Positions 1 to 6,060 are shown, counted from the stretch's first letter. The stretch is DNA of 6,961 nucleotides from RGIG995 sp045652445 (GCA_045652445.1 JAZRUJ010000021.1:1-6961), one strand, 5' to 3'. Numbers and translations: made by a program. Notes: generated by a model from the sequence alone, not told the origin.

Positions 1-1132
1 AGTCAACGCCCCAGGTGTCGATTGCCATGGTAGTGGGGATTTTTCCGATGTCTTTACAATGGCGAAGACCGTTGATGATCTGAGTAAACAGACGGTCGTA
101 ATCCCAGCAAAGATGGCCGTCCCGGCGAACGACGTTGTTCTCAAAACGGTAGACTTCTTCCAAGACAATTTTTCCGTCTTCCAGGCCGCCCAGAATCAGA
201 CGTCCGCTGGAGGCACCCAGGTCAACGGCAAGATGATACTGTTTCAATAAATTCCCTCCGTATCCTTCGCTTTCCCACACCGCCGACCGGTACTCCGCAG
301 GGGAGGTTTTCATAACCCGTCGAAAAGCACGGTTAAAGCTTGATTTTGTATTGAATCCGCTCTGCATTGCAACGTCGAGAACGGAAACTTTCGTAGTTTT
401 CAAAAGCGTGGTTGCGTAGGCGACCCGCTTTAACAAGACGTATTCCCACGGGGTGATCCCGTTAAGATCCCGGAATACTTTCATAAAATAGCTTTTGCTC
501 ATTCCGGCAGCCTTGGCGGCATCGTCCACGGTGATGGGATCCCGGAAATTGGCGTTCATATACCGAAGCCCCCGTTCCACGTCGGAAACGGCGGTTCGTT
601 CCGACCGAGTGCGGTCGGGATAATCGTAATGCCGAAGCAACAGGGACAAAACCTGCATGGTCAACGCCCGTGCTTCCAAATCGGAAAACGGTTCTTCTTC
701 CGAAACGGCGGCGGCAATACGCTCCATCAGCATACCCACCGTAGTATTTGCCGGATTTGCCCGAGGCAATCGGGGAGCGATTCCGGCGGTGGGACGCAAC
801 AAAAAAGAGACGCAGCGAAAATCGTAAGACCCCTCTGCCCCGTCCCAAATAAAACGAGGGTCAAAGCGAATCTGCAAAAAGCGAAACTCCGGCTCTTTTG
901 CCCGGAAAGAATGGGCGGCGTGACCGGGAAAAACAAACAGATCCCCCGGAATGGCATCCGCCTCGGAAGATTCCGACCGGCAAACGCCCACGCCGGACAA
1001 AATTCGGACCAATTCGATCTCCGAACGGGAGGGCAAGGATAAGTCTTTGTCTTCCGGAGTCAGGGAATGTTCGCAGACTTTCACTAAAATATTTCCGTCG
1101 TCGGAGGCAATATGAGATTCCCGCAGAATCAT
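1..1132 (-). CDS. rhaB: AraC-family regulator fused in frame to rhamnulokinase (partial, runs off left edge)
   Basis: One open frame runs from ATG at 1132 to the window edge (377 codons) with no stop; an in-frame TAA lies just upstream at 1154-1156. Residues 1-180 form a cupin-like sensor region (IPGDLFVFPGHAAHSF at 61-76). Residues 185-284 are a two-helix-turn-helix AraC DNA-binding domain: first HTH around VDDAAKAAGMSKSYFMKVF, second around VLDVAMQSGFNTKSSFNRAF, ending in the family signature SPAEYRS. After about 12 residues comes a rhamnulokinase start: AVDLGASSGR (phosphate-binding loop, 302-311), then HLCWDYDRLF and AIDTWGVD, as in RhaB, which makes L-rhamnulose 1-phosphate from L-rhamnulose and ATP in the cytoplasm. 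RhaB is normally about 480-490 aa, so most of the kinase lies outside the window. A ribosome site and TTG at codon 296 could also start a free kinase. The regulator probably senses rhamnose and controls this locus (inference). Domain calls are sure; whether the product is one protein or two is open. Confidence 0.88.
   Translation of the reverse strand, partial: MILRESHIASDDGNILVKVCEHSLTPEDKDLSLPSRSEIELVRILSGVGVCRSESSEADAIPGDLFVFPGHAAHSFRAKEPEFRFLQIRFDPRFIWDGAEGSYDFRCVSFLLRPTAGIAPRLPRANPANTTVGMLMERIAAAVSEEEPFSDLEARALTMQVLSLLLRHYDYPDRTRSERTAVSDVERGLRYMNANFRDPITVDDAAKAAGMSKSYFMKVFRDLNGITPWEYVLLKRVAYATTLLKTTKVSVLDVAMQSGFNTKSSFNRAFRRVMKTSPAEYRSAVWESEGYGGNLLKQYHLAVDLGASSGRLILGGLEDGKIVLEEVYRFENNVVRRDGHLCWDYDRLFTQIINGLRHCKDIGKIPTTMAIDTWGVD
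245..259 (-). promoter_or_regulatory. Internal Shine-Dalgarno and TTG start for free rhamnulokinase
   Basis: On the minus strand GGAGG (259-255) is followed after 7 nt by TTG (247-245), then AAACAGTATCATCTT, which is where a stand-alone rhamnulokinase would begin (MKQYHLAVDLGASSGR). The site lies inside the open frame that continues from the upstream AraC domain, so the same bases are read as Gly-Gly-Asn-Leu-Leu in the fusion. It could give a kinase-only product by internal initiation. Confidence 0.6.
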
Positions 1133-1155
1133 AACACGGCTCTCTTTCTGATGTT

Positions 1156-1184
1156 ATTGTATCATACCATAAAAAACAATTCAA
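1156..1184 (-). promoter_or_regulatory. Proximal sigma-A promoter of the AraC-RhaB gene
   Basis: Minus strand: -35 TTGAAT (1184-1179), 17-nt spacer, -10 TACAAT (1161-1156). The predicted start near 1149 gives a leader of about 17 nt before the ATG at 1132, with a weak purine-rich ribosome site (AAAGAGAG). Confidence 0.6.
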
Positions 1185-1187
1185 CCG

Positions 1188-1255
1188 AAATAATATCGAA
1201 TAAGGTGCAAATATTATTTTGAAAACGATAGAGAAAAATCAGAAAATATCGTTTT
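1188..1255. repeat. Two successive inverted repeats in the leader between the two promoters
   Basis: First pair: AAATAATAT (1188-1196) and ATATTATTT (1211-1219), 14-nt gap. Second pair: AAAACGATA (1222-1230) and TATCGTTTT (1247-1255), 16-nt gap. Both are perfect 9-bp arms and lie between the distal and proximal promoters, so they may be regulator binding sites or leader RNA hairpins. The AT-only first pair could be chance. The left arm of the second pair matches a catabolite-control cre site only partly (the right half fails), so I do not call a cre. Confidence 0.4.
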
Positions 1256-1313
1256 TTCCGGTAATTTAAGGGTTTTTTGATCGTAAAAAAAGGAGAAAAT
1301 CTTCTTTTCTGTT

Positions 1314-1342
1314 ATCATACCACATTTTTTGAATTTTGTCAA
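1314..1342 (-). promoter_or_regulatory. Distal consensus sigma-A promoter upstream of the AraC-RhaB gene
   Basis: Minus strand: -35 TTGACA (1342-1337), 17-nt spacer, -10 TATGAT (1319-1314). It would give a leader of roughly 175 nt that includes the two inverted repeats at 1188-1255. The -35 box touches the U-tract of the terminator of the upstream gene. Confidence 0.7.
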
Positions 1343-1382
1343 GAAAAATCCCCGACGGGACAGCATTGTCCTATCGGGGATT
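1341..1382 (-). terminator. Intrinsic terminator of the 611-aa membrane protein gene
   Basis: The outer stem pairs AATCCCCGA (1347-1355) with TCGGGGATT (1374-1382). An inner 5-bp stem GGACA/TGTCC closes a 4-nt loop. On the minus strand the hairpin is followed by TTTTTCTT. It begins 4 nt after the stop codon at 1387-1389. Confidence 0.85.
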
Positions 1383-1386
1383 CCTT

Positions 1387-3222
1387 TTAATTGACAAGAT
1401 CGACCGTGGCAGGATAGAAATACAGCGATCCATCGGTCATGTGTTCAATTCGATAAAGAGAACAGTCCGATTCCCAACTGACCGTATACCCTGCCCGTTC
1501 CAATTCGGGAACCAAAGAATCGTCTTGGTGGGAAACGACGAGGTATTCGTAGTCTTCCAACATTTTTACGTCGATGGGAATTCCGTATTCGGGATGACCG
1601 AAATCCAAGTCAAAGCAGCATCGGGTTTTCAATTCATACATCATCAGATAATAGTACAAATCCCGTCTTCCCCGATCGCCATTGTACATAGCGACACGGG
1701 AATTTCGAGGGATCATCTGTGCCGCCTGTTGAAGTTCATCCATGACCTGCCCCCGTTCCGTAGAAGAAAAATCGGGACGGACAAACAACTGTGCCGCATG
1801 ACCAGAAACCATGGAAAGAAGCAACAAAGCAACACCTACAGGCAAAATGCGAATCCCCAACGGGCGGGTTTCCAGCAAGTGAGCAAGGGTGGTGATCATG
1901 GCTTCCACGAGCATCCCTACAAAAAAGATGAGAGGAGTCATCATATACCGTTCAAAGGCGGCAAGATTCCGAGCCTCGTCGATGGCCATAATAAAGCCGT
2001 ACATAAACAAAAGGGCAAGGGCGTACCCAATCATTAAAATATTGGCGGAAATCCAGGTGCGATACAAATAGCGGCAATCTTTTCTTCGGAAAATCAAGAG
2101 CAATAAGGCACCGAAAACCAACAAATTCAATACCACGAAAAAAACTACATAAATTTTGGAAAAGTCAGTAATTTTATCCCAAAACAGCCGTAAAATCTCT
2201 TGATAAAAAGATACGGTGCGATCTCGAAATGTCTGAACAAGCCCACCGTATGAATACGAGTCTGTGTCCGTTCCGTAGGTTAAATCTCGATAAATATTCC
2301 AGAATTTGGACATCAACCAAGCTGCAACAAAGGGCAAAAGGAACAACCAACGCTTCTTTTTCATCCTGGAAGCTTTTAGAAAATCATATAGAAAAAATAC
2401 TGCAAAAAATGCCATTAAAAGCACAGAATTGCTCTTTATCAGGAACAGGAATGCCATCAAAGGTGTCACAAACAACCATCCCTGAACAGGAGAATCCCGG
2501 TAGGCATCCCGGAGAAACCAGATGGCGATGGCAAGAAATCCCATTAACGCATCCACCAACAGATTATAGACCTGCAGAGTTCCGTCGTCAAACACCAAAA
2601 GACAGGTCAATGCCAAGGCTAAGATAGAATATGCCGCAAAGCGGAAGGTAACGATTTTTTTGATCCGGTAAAACAACACCGACAAGGCTGCACAGGACAG
2701 CATTGCCTGTCCCATCAGGGCGATATCTTCCCCGGTTCCCACCACGGTACAGAACCAATATAAAAATGAGGTAGAAGCGGGAGCGTAATCCCGGAAAACA
2801 ACCACCATATGGGCGTTGGGGAAATCGTGAAACGCCAACATTTCCGACAGTACCGTCCCCCAATGAGAGAAGTTATCGTAGTGGTAATAATGAACGCCCC
2901 ACAAAATGGGGATAAAGACGGCGGAAGCTACAAAAAAGAAAATCAATCCGGGAGAATAGAGAAAGGACAGGGAAACCTTTTTGCAGATCGCAAGGACGAC
3001 AAACACAATTAACAGGGCAATCCCCGAAAAAAACAGCGTCCATGCCGCCGGTTGCAACAGGTGGATCATTCCGAACAAAAACAACGTTAACGTCAGCGTG
3101 GTAATCGTAAAAATGGGAAGAAAGGCAGATTTCAGCTTGGTAACGTGAGAAGCAAGACAAAACCAACCGCAAAGAGATAACACGAACGCAACCCAGCGAA
3201 ATACCGTTACAATGACTGCCAT
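1387..3222 (-). CDS. Polytopic membrane protein, GT-C glycosyltransferase-like, function unproven
   Basis: This 611-aa protein has about 12-13 hydrophobic segments between residues 5 and 480 and a soluble C-terminal tail of about 130 residues. The first large loop after the fourth membrane segment holds HYDNFSHW (residues 114-121), with an acidic residue (D116) placed where GT-C fold glycosyltransferases (GT39/GT83-like, lipid-linked sugar donors) keep their catalytic Asp or Glu. A second polar motif, AFERYMMTP (422-430), precedes a late membrane segment. These are resemblances in layout, not a family match. No glycan-pathway genes are visible beside it. The ATG at 3222 is chosen because it follows a consensus promoter (3249-3277); its ribosome site (TAGGGA) is modest. 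The gene stands alone, with its own promoter and terminator. A flippase or an O-antigen polymerase-like protein is an alternative. Confidence 0.85.
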   Translation of the reverse strand: MAVIVTVFRWVAFVLSLCGWFCLASHVTKLKSAFLPIFTITTLTLTLFLFGMIHLLQPAAWTLFFSGIALLIVFVVLAICKKVSLSFLYSPGLIFFFVASAVFIPILWGVHYYHYDNFSHWGTVLSEMLAFHDFPNAHMVVVFRDYAPASTSFLYWFCTVVGTGEDIALMGQAMLSCAALSVLFYRIKKIVTFRFAAYSILALALTCLLVFDDGTLQVYNLLVDALMGFLAIAIWFLRDAYRDSPVQGWLFVTPLMAFLFLIKSNSVLLMAFFAVFFLYDFLKASRMKKKRWLFLLPFVAAWLMSKFWNIYRDLTYGTDTDSYSYGGLVQTFRDRTVSFYQEILRLFWDKITDFSKIYVVFFVVLNLLVFGALLLLIFRRKDCRYLYRTWISANILMIGYALALLFMYGFIMAIDEARNLAAFERYMMTPLIFFVGMLVEAMITTLAHLLETRPLGIRILPVGVALLLLSMVSGHAAQLFVRPDFSSTERGQVMDELQQAAQMIPRNSRVAMYNGDRGRRDLYYYLMMYELKTRCCFDLDFGHPEYGIPIDVKMLEDYEYLVVSHQDDSLVPELERAGYTVSWESDCSLYRIEHMTDGSLYFYPATVDLVN

Positions 3223-3248
3223 AACATTCCCTACTTTCTTTTTTATTT

Positions 3249-3277
3249 ATTGTAACATAAAAAGAGGGGTTTGTCAA
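3249..3277 (-). promoter_or_regulatory. Consensus promoter of the 611-aa membrane protein gene
   Basis: Minus strand: -35 TTGACA (3277-3272), 17-nt spacer, -10 TACAAT (3254-3249), followed by an A-rich leader of about 20 nt to the ATG at 3222. It begins 7 nt beyond the terminator hairpin of the upstream operon. Confidence 0.8.
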
Positions 3278-3281
3278 TGAG

Positions 3282-3316
3282 AAACAGCCCCCGTTCTCTA
3301 CAAAGGACGGGGGCTG
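3282..3316 (-). terminator. Terminator of the csoR operon
   Basis: The perfect 10-bp stem CAGCCCCCGT (3285-3294) / ACGGGGGCTG (3307-3316) has a 12-nt loop that can pair a little further. On the minus strand it is followed by a short U-tract (TTTCTC), weaker than those of the other terminators here, but the stem is very GC-rich and starts 13 nt after the stop at 3330. Confidence 0.75.
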
Positions 3317-3329
3317 AAAAGAGGAACTC

Positions 3330-3479
3330 TTATTTATTTTCTAAAATTTTCTTTGCGTCTTCGGCGGAAATTTCTTTCATCGCTTTTCCGCAACATTGGA
3401 TTCCGCAATTTTTACAGGTGCATTCCACCAGGACCTGTACCATAGCACCGCATTTTTCACAGATTACGATTTTTTCCAT
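3330..3479 (-). CDS. 49-aa Cys-rich protein, desulforedoxin-like iron or metal site
   Basis: The start ATG at 3479 follows AAGGAGG with an 8-nt gap. The protein begins MEKIVICEKCGAMVQVL and carries seven cysteines. C7-x2-C10 near the N-terminus and C29-C30-GKAM near the C-terminus match the desulforedoxin pattern (CxxC ... CCGxxM), which binds one Fe by four cysteines in desulforedoxin and in the N-terminal domain of desulfoferrodoxin. The two halves are 3 residues further apart than in D. gigas desulforedoxin, and the intervening part adds three cysteines (C20, C22, C25), so it may hold a second or a different metal. It lies 13 nt after csoR, whose TAA is joined to this gene's ribosome site, so it should be co-transcribed and Cu-controlled. 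A Cu(I)-binding chaperone or buffer is possible (inference). Confidence 0.85.
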   Translation of the reverse strand: MEKIVICEKCGAMVQVLVECTCKNCGIQCCGKAMKEISAEDAKKILENK

Positions 3480-3492
3480 ACATTTCACCTCC

Positions 3493-3789
3493 TTATTGAT
3501 TAAATCGTTTGAATAAGCTGATCAGTTCGTCAATTGTATCCGTATCGCCATTTTCAAATTCGCTTCCAACACACAGATACAAATGATTCTCCAAAATATG
3601 TGTTGACAAGCTTTTTACGGAATTTTTAACGGCAGACAACTGAACCAAAACATCGTTACAGTACGCATCGTTTTCAATCATTTTGCCGATTCCGTTGACC
3701 TGTCCGGCGATCCGGTTCAAACGATTGAGGATCAACTTTTTCTCTTCGGGGCTTCTTTGCGTTTTTTTGTTGCAACAAGAATGATCCAT
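3493..3789 (-). CDS. csoR: CsoR-type copper-sensing repressor
   Basis: This 98-aa all-helical DUF156 protein (CsoR/RcnR/FrmR family) is a cytoplasmic repressor that leaves DNA when it binds metal. The core motif RLNRIAGQVNGIGKMIE (23-39) is the DNA-binding first helix. The metal ligands are C44 (DAYCNDV), H69 and C73 (ENHLYLCV). Their spacing of 25 and 4 residues equals Cys36-His61-Cys65 of M. tuberculosis CsoR, so Cu(I) is the expected effector rather than Ni/Co (RcnR), formaldehyde (FrmR) or persulfide (CstR). The N-terminal tail MDHSCCNKK adds His and two Cys. ATG at 3789 follows GGAGGTG, and the promoter upstream contains a matching operator, so it is autoregulated. Downstream is the 49-aa Cys-rich protein; no copA or copZ is seen in the window. 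Confidence 0.95.
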   Translation of the reverse strand: MDHSCCNKKTQRSPEEKKLILNRLNRIAGQVNGIGKMIENDAYCNDVLVQLSAVKNSVKSLSTHILENHLYLCVGSEFENGDTDTIDELISLFKRFNQ

Positions 3790-3806
3790 AGAACACCTCC
3801 AAGCAC

Positions 3807-3850
3807 AGTATATACCCTATGGGGGTATCTTGTCAATAGGGGGGTATATA
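3807..3850 (-). promoter_or_regulatory. csoR promoter with embedded CsoR operator
   Basis: Minus strand: -35 TTGACA (3836-3831) and -10 TATACT (3812-3807), spacer 18 nt (TATATA at a 16-nt spacer is an alternative). Between them lies the palindrome ATACCC-N5-GGGTAT (+ strand 3812-3828), the G/C-tract box typical of CsoR operators. A second half-site with six G (3839-3844, GGGGGGTATA) lies just upstream of the -35. Apo-CsoR bound here would block polymerase. Confidence 0.85.
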
Positions 3851-3867
3851 AAAATAATGTTTATAAA

Positions 3868-3895
3868 AAAAAGCAAGTCCTTCGACTTGCTTTTT
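3868..3895 (-). terminator. Terminator after the 169-aa gene
   Basis: The 12-bp perfect stem AAAAAGCAAGTC (3868-3879) / GACTTGCTTTTT (3884-3895) has a CTTC loop. On the minus strand an eight-T run follows. The stem lies about 26 nt after the stop at 3922 and would end the transcript of the three genes between 5388 and 3922. The A and T flanks allow weak function in the other direction. Confidence 0.85.
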
Positions 3896-3921
3896 CATCT
3901 TCAACCCCACCGTCCCAACGG

Positions 3922-4431
3922 TTATTTATCCCACAAATTGACGGCGTGGACTCTTTTTTCCAGTTCGTTTACTAAAATTTCCGAATCGGCGGAAGCATAC
4001 GTTCCTTCTTTTGTTCGGCGAGACAACTCATAAAGATAAAAACATAAGCCAAACAACGCCACGGGAACGATAAAGGTTCCGCTTTTTGAGACAATGGAAA
4101 AGACGATCACCCCAACCATAGTCAAAAGATAGGTCAAAAGCATTAAAATCTTGGAAACGTTGGTGAAATTGCTGAACGTCGTATAGTAGGAAACGTACGT
4201 TTTTCCGTTTTCCTCAACCACCCTGGCATAAAGATTGGTGGAATTTTCATGCTCCACTTTTCTGGAATACGGATTTGTAATAACAATTCTTCCCCTTTTG
4301 GAACAGCAAAATTCAATCACATCTTCGTTGCTGATTTCTTCTCTGCAAATGCCCTGCATCTGTCGGAACTTACGAATGGCGTCTGCTTTATACGTATGAA
4401 GTTCAAACATGCCCTGATCAATTTTCTTCAT
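3922..4431 (-). CDS. Unrecognised 169-aa membrane protein with two membrane segments
   Basis: I do not recognise this protein. Residues 1-90 are polar and probably soluble, with two adjacent cysteines (C42, C43) and a beta-rich stretch (RGRIVITNPYSRKVE, then GKTYVSYYTTF). Two membrane segments follow at about 94-113 and 119-136, separated by a very short turn, so both ends should lie on the same side, probably the cytoplasm because RR and KR residues follow the second segment. The tail (140-169) is charged and may form a helix. ATG at 4431 has only a weak ribosome site (GGCGGT); Met8 is a possible later start. It is the last of three minus-strand genes with no visible terminator between them (gap 78 nt). 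A PH-like domain attached to a membrane hairpin would fit the layout but is a guess. Confidence 0.75.
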   Translation of the reverse strand: MKKIDQGMFELHTYKADAIRKFRQMQGICREEISNEDVIEFCCSKRGRIVITNPYSRKVEHENSTNLYARVVEENGKTYVSYYTTFSNFTNVSKILMLLTYLLTMVGVIVFSIVSKSGTFIVPVALFGLCFYLYELSRRTKEGTYASADSEILVNELEKRVHAVNLWDK

Positions 4432-4509
4432 AGAGTTACCGCCGTAAATTCGGAGAGTTTTATAATACTTAATGACAGAAATAAAATTTCCCTAAAACCT
4501 GAAATTTAT

Positions 4510-4935
4510 TTAGCTATCCCTGAACCTGACCACGACGTAAACGGCTCTTAAAACCACATAGATACACAGCAAGGAAAAGAATACGATTACTTCCTCTTCA
4601 AATATTTCTGACACATATTTACAAAGGAAACGTGCTATTGTATCCGTAAAAAACGACATTAATAAACTCAAGTTTGAAAGAATATTCAAGATTGATTTTG
4701 TTATGGATTTGGGTTTTATAAAAAAATAATACGTAGTATAAAACAAATCTAATTCGTAAAAAACAACAAATCCTCCCAACCCCAACGTAAGAACTGCACC
4801 AAAGCCCTCAAAAATGTCCACACCGTTGCTGGGGTCCATATCATAATTATAGGAATCTATTGCACCCACAAGAAAAGTTATTGCCGTAATTAAAATTACT
4901 ATCAGAAAAGTCCAAACAATAATTTTCCTTTTCAT
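4510..4935 (-). CDS. Unrecognised 141-aa integral membrane protein
   Basis: This is a hydrophobic protein of 141 residues with about four membrane segments (6-25, 44-62, 84-102, 114-136) and a positively charged N-terminus (MKRK). The loop after the first segment is acidic (YNYDMDPSNGVD, 29-40). A cluster of aromatic residues (FYTTYYFF, 65-72) ends the second segment, and FEEE (112-115) precedes the last. No family motif is recognised. The ATG at 4935 follows AGGAGA with a rather long gap of 11 nt. The gene sits 66 nt after the 128-aa gene, with no convincing promoter or terminator between, so the two are probably co-transcribed. Base composition is AT-rich compared with the left part of the window. 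Confidence 0.72.
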   Translation of the reverse strand: MKRKIIVWTFLIVILITAITFLVGAIDSYNYDMDPSNGVDIFEGFGAVLTLGLGGFVVFYELDLFYTTYYFFIKPKSITKSILNILSNLSLLMSFFTDTIARFLCKYVSEIFEEEVIVFFSLLCIYVVLRAVYVVVRFRDS

Positions 4936-5001
4936 TTACTCAAAATTCTCCTACATAAGATGCTCTGTAAAATACATTAAAACAAGAAACATCTTCACTT
5001 T

Positions 5002-5388
5002 TTAAGCTAAAAATATATGGTACCAATAAGGCCAGATATAATGATCGGCCGAACCGGAACCCGACCACAAAATGCTTTCTGCCAAATCCGTATGATACCA
5101 ACCGTCGGCCTTTTTACAGAAAGTGATCTCTCCACCCACGTTGTACTCACGATCCGTCCCCTTATCATAGGTGTTTACGTAATAGATTTTTATGGTTGAA
5201 TCGGAATATGACGTTATCCTGTACCAATCAAATTCAGGGAGTGGTTCTTCTGCTTCGAGAAATTGCAGATTTTCTATCTCCTCTTTATGCGTTGCCGTAA
5301 GGATACCATTCTTCACCAACGCACCACCCCATATGAATACAGGGATAACCACACAAATAGCTACCGCTATTGAGATTTTCTTTTTCAT
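5002..5388 (-). CDS. Unrecognised 128-aa membrane-anchored exported protein
   Basis: The start is set at ATG 5388 (MKKKISIAVAICVV), because AGGTGA (5401-5396) is 7 nt upstream and the promoter (5408-5436) would be inside the coding region if the longer frame from 5436 were used; ATG 5391 is equally in frame. Residues 4-25 form a signal anchor or signal peptide. There is no convincing lipobox, since the only Cys (C12) is inside the hydrophobic core. The rest (about 30-128) is a polar domain with many Tyr and Trp residues (FDWYRITSYSDSTIKIYYV at 53-71) and ends in WPYWYHIFLA, expected outside the membrane. A single other Cys is at 91. The domain is not recognised. It is the first gene of a probable three-gene transcript ending at 3868-3895. 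Confidence 0.75.
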   Translation of the reverse strand: MKKKISIAVAICVVIPVFIWGGALVKNGILTATHKEEIENLQFLEAEEPLPEFDWYRITSYSDSTIKIYYVNTYDKGTDREYNVGGEITFCKKADGWYHTDLAESILWSGSGSADHYIWPYWYHIFLA

Positions 5389-5407
5389 CATATTATCACC
5401 TGAATTT

Positions 5408-5436
5408 AGTATAGCATAAAAGCAGAAATAAGTCAA
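5408..5436 (-). promoter_or_regulatory. Promoter of the 128-aa gene, inside repeat copy A
   Basis: Minus strand: -35 TTGACT (5436-5431), 17-nt spacer, -10 TATACT (5413-5408). Transcription should start near 5401, right at the ribosome site AGGTGA, so the leader is very short. Confidence 0.8.
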
Positions 5437-5508
5437 CGGAAAAATCGCAATTCAAAAGAGATACAAAACTTAACTTTGTATGAAACCGATCCTATAAATT
5501 GGATAAAA
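5410..5508. repeat. 99-bp direct repeat, copy A
   Basis: This stretch is identical to 6082-6180 except at one position (A5468 versus G6140). It holds the -35 and most of the -10 of the promoter at 5408-5436 and a small hairpin (ATACAAA 5461-5467 / TTTGTAT 5475-5481). It ends in TTGGATAAAA, directly joined to the terminator at 5508-5538. The similarity stops within a few bases of the -10 box, before the ribosome site. Confidence 0.95.
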
Positions 5509-5538
5509 AAAACACGAAGCAAAATGCTTCGTGTTTTT
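5508..5538 (-). terminator. Terminator of the 157-aa gene
   Basis: A 13-bp perfect stem AAAAACACGAAGC (5508-5520) / GCTTCGTGTTTTT (5526-5538) has a 5-nt loop and, on the minus strand, an eight-T run. It lies about 50 nt after the stop at 5587. Confidence 0.88.
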
Positions 5539-5586
5539 ATGGGTAGTTTGAGCTTAATGACATGAACAGAAGATTTTATATTAAAT

Positions 5587-6060
5587 TTAGCCAATACCAA
5601 AGTATCTAAATGTAATCGGTGTTAATACCTGAAGATACACACATAAGATTCCAAAAGATATCAACAATGATAAACAAGAAGCCATTAAATAAACTATTCC
5701 CTTTCGTTTTTTGGTTTGCTTTCGCATATAAACAACAGAAAATACAATTCCCAAAAAGCTTATGGCTGGACCTATTATTGCGGAACCCCCGCTAAAAATC
5801 AAAGAGAAGAAAATACCAAATCCTACAAACCAATTTAAAGATCCGTTGGATGCAATTACCGAAACAAGAAATAAAACGAATATACTAATATTAACAACCA
5901 ATGGTATCATTGAAAGTCTTTTTGTTAATTTTGGTAGTTTATCTTCACTTTGAAACTCGAACTTTTTCTTTTTGCATACGACCAATATATGTATAACAAC
6001 AAAAAGCAACACTGCTTTAATTATCAGACCCCAAATTAACATCATAGAACCTTCGTACAT
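5587..6060 (-). CDS. Unrecognised 157-aa integral membrane protein
   Basis: This protein of 157 residues has about four to five membrane segments (8-28, 50-70, 78-110 as one long or two short, 120-142). The loop between the first two is basic and polar (KKKKFEFQSEDKLPKLTKR, 30-48), and MRKQTKKRK (112-120) precedes the last, which places both on the cytoplasmic side. A glycine-rich stretch (SGGSAIIGPAISFLG, 90-104) is the only distinctive motif. I do not recognise a family. ATG at 6060 follows GAGGTGAT closely. Its promoter (6080-6108) is the second copy of the one driving the 128-aa gene, and its own terminator lies at 5508-5538, so it is transcribed alone. A small transport or immunity-type membrane protein would fit, without evidence. 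Confidence 0.75.
   Translation of the reverse strand: MYEGSMMLIWGLIIKAVLLFVVIHILVVCKKKKFEFQSEDKLPKLTKRLSMIPLVVNISIFVLFLVSVIASNGSLNWFVGFGIFFSLIFSGGSAIIGPAISFLGIVFSVVYMRKQTKKRKGIVYLMASCLSLLISFGILCVYLQVLTPITFRYFGIG

Noticed and set aside
462..1184. Several open frames on both strands across the AraC domain (for example 462-848 minus, 629-1042 plus, 861-1184 minus)
   Set aside because: All overlap the frame that encodes clear AraC cupin and HTH motifs. Their products are Arg/Gly-rich and lack start signals.
1221..1236. Catabolite-control (cre) site in the AraC-RhaB leader
   Set aside because: TGAAAACGATAGAG fits only the left half of the cre consensus; the right half lacks the conserved C and W.
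1336..2037. Long plus-strand open frame of 233 codons opposite the membrane protein gene
   Set aside because: It begins inside the terminator hairpin, has no ribosome site, and its product is a Lys/His/Arg-rich string without domain character. It is the antisense shadow of the 611-aa gene.
4936..5001. Terminator or promoter between the 128-aa and 141-aa genes
   Set aside because: The only inverted repeat (AAGATG/CATCTT) has a long loop and no U-tract, and no -35/-10 pair with normal spacing is convincing.
5389..5436. Longer start (ATG at 5436) for the 128-aa gene
   Set aside because: It would place the consensus promoter and the ribosome site inside the coding region; ATG at 5388 has the right spacing to AGGTGA.
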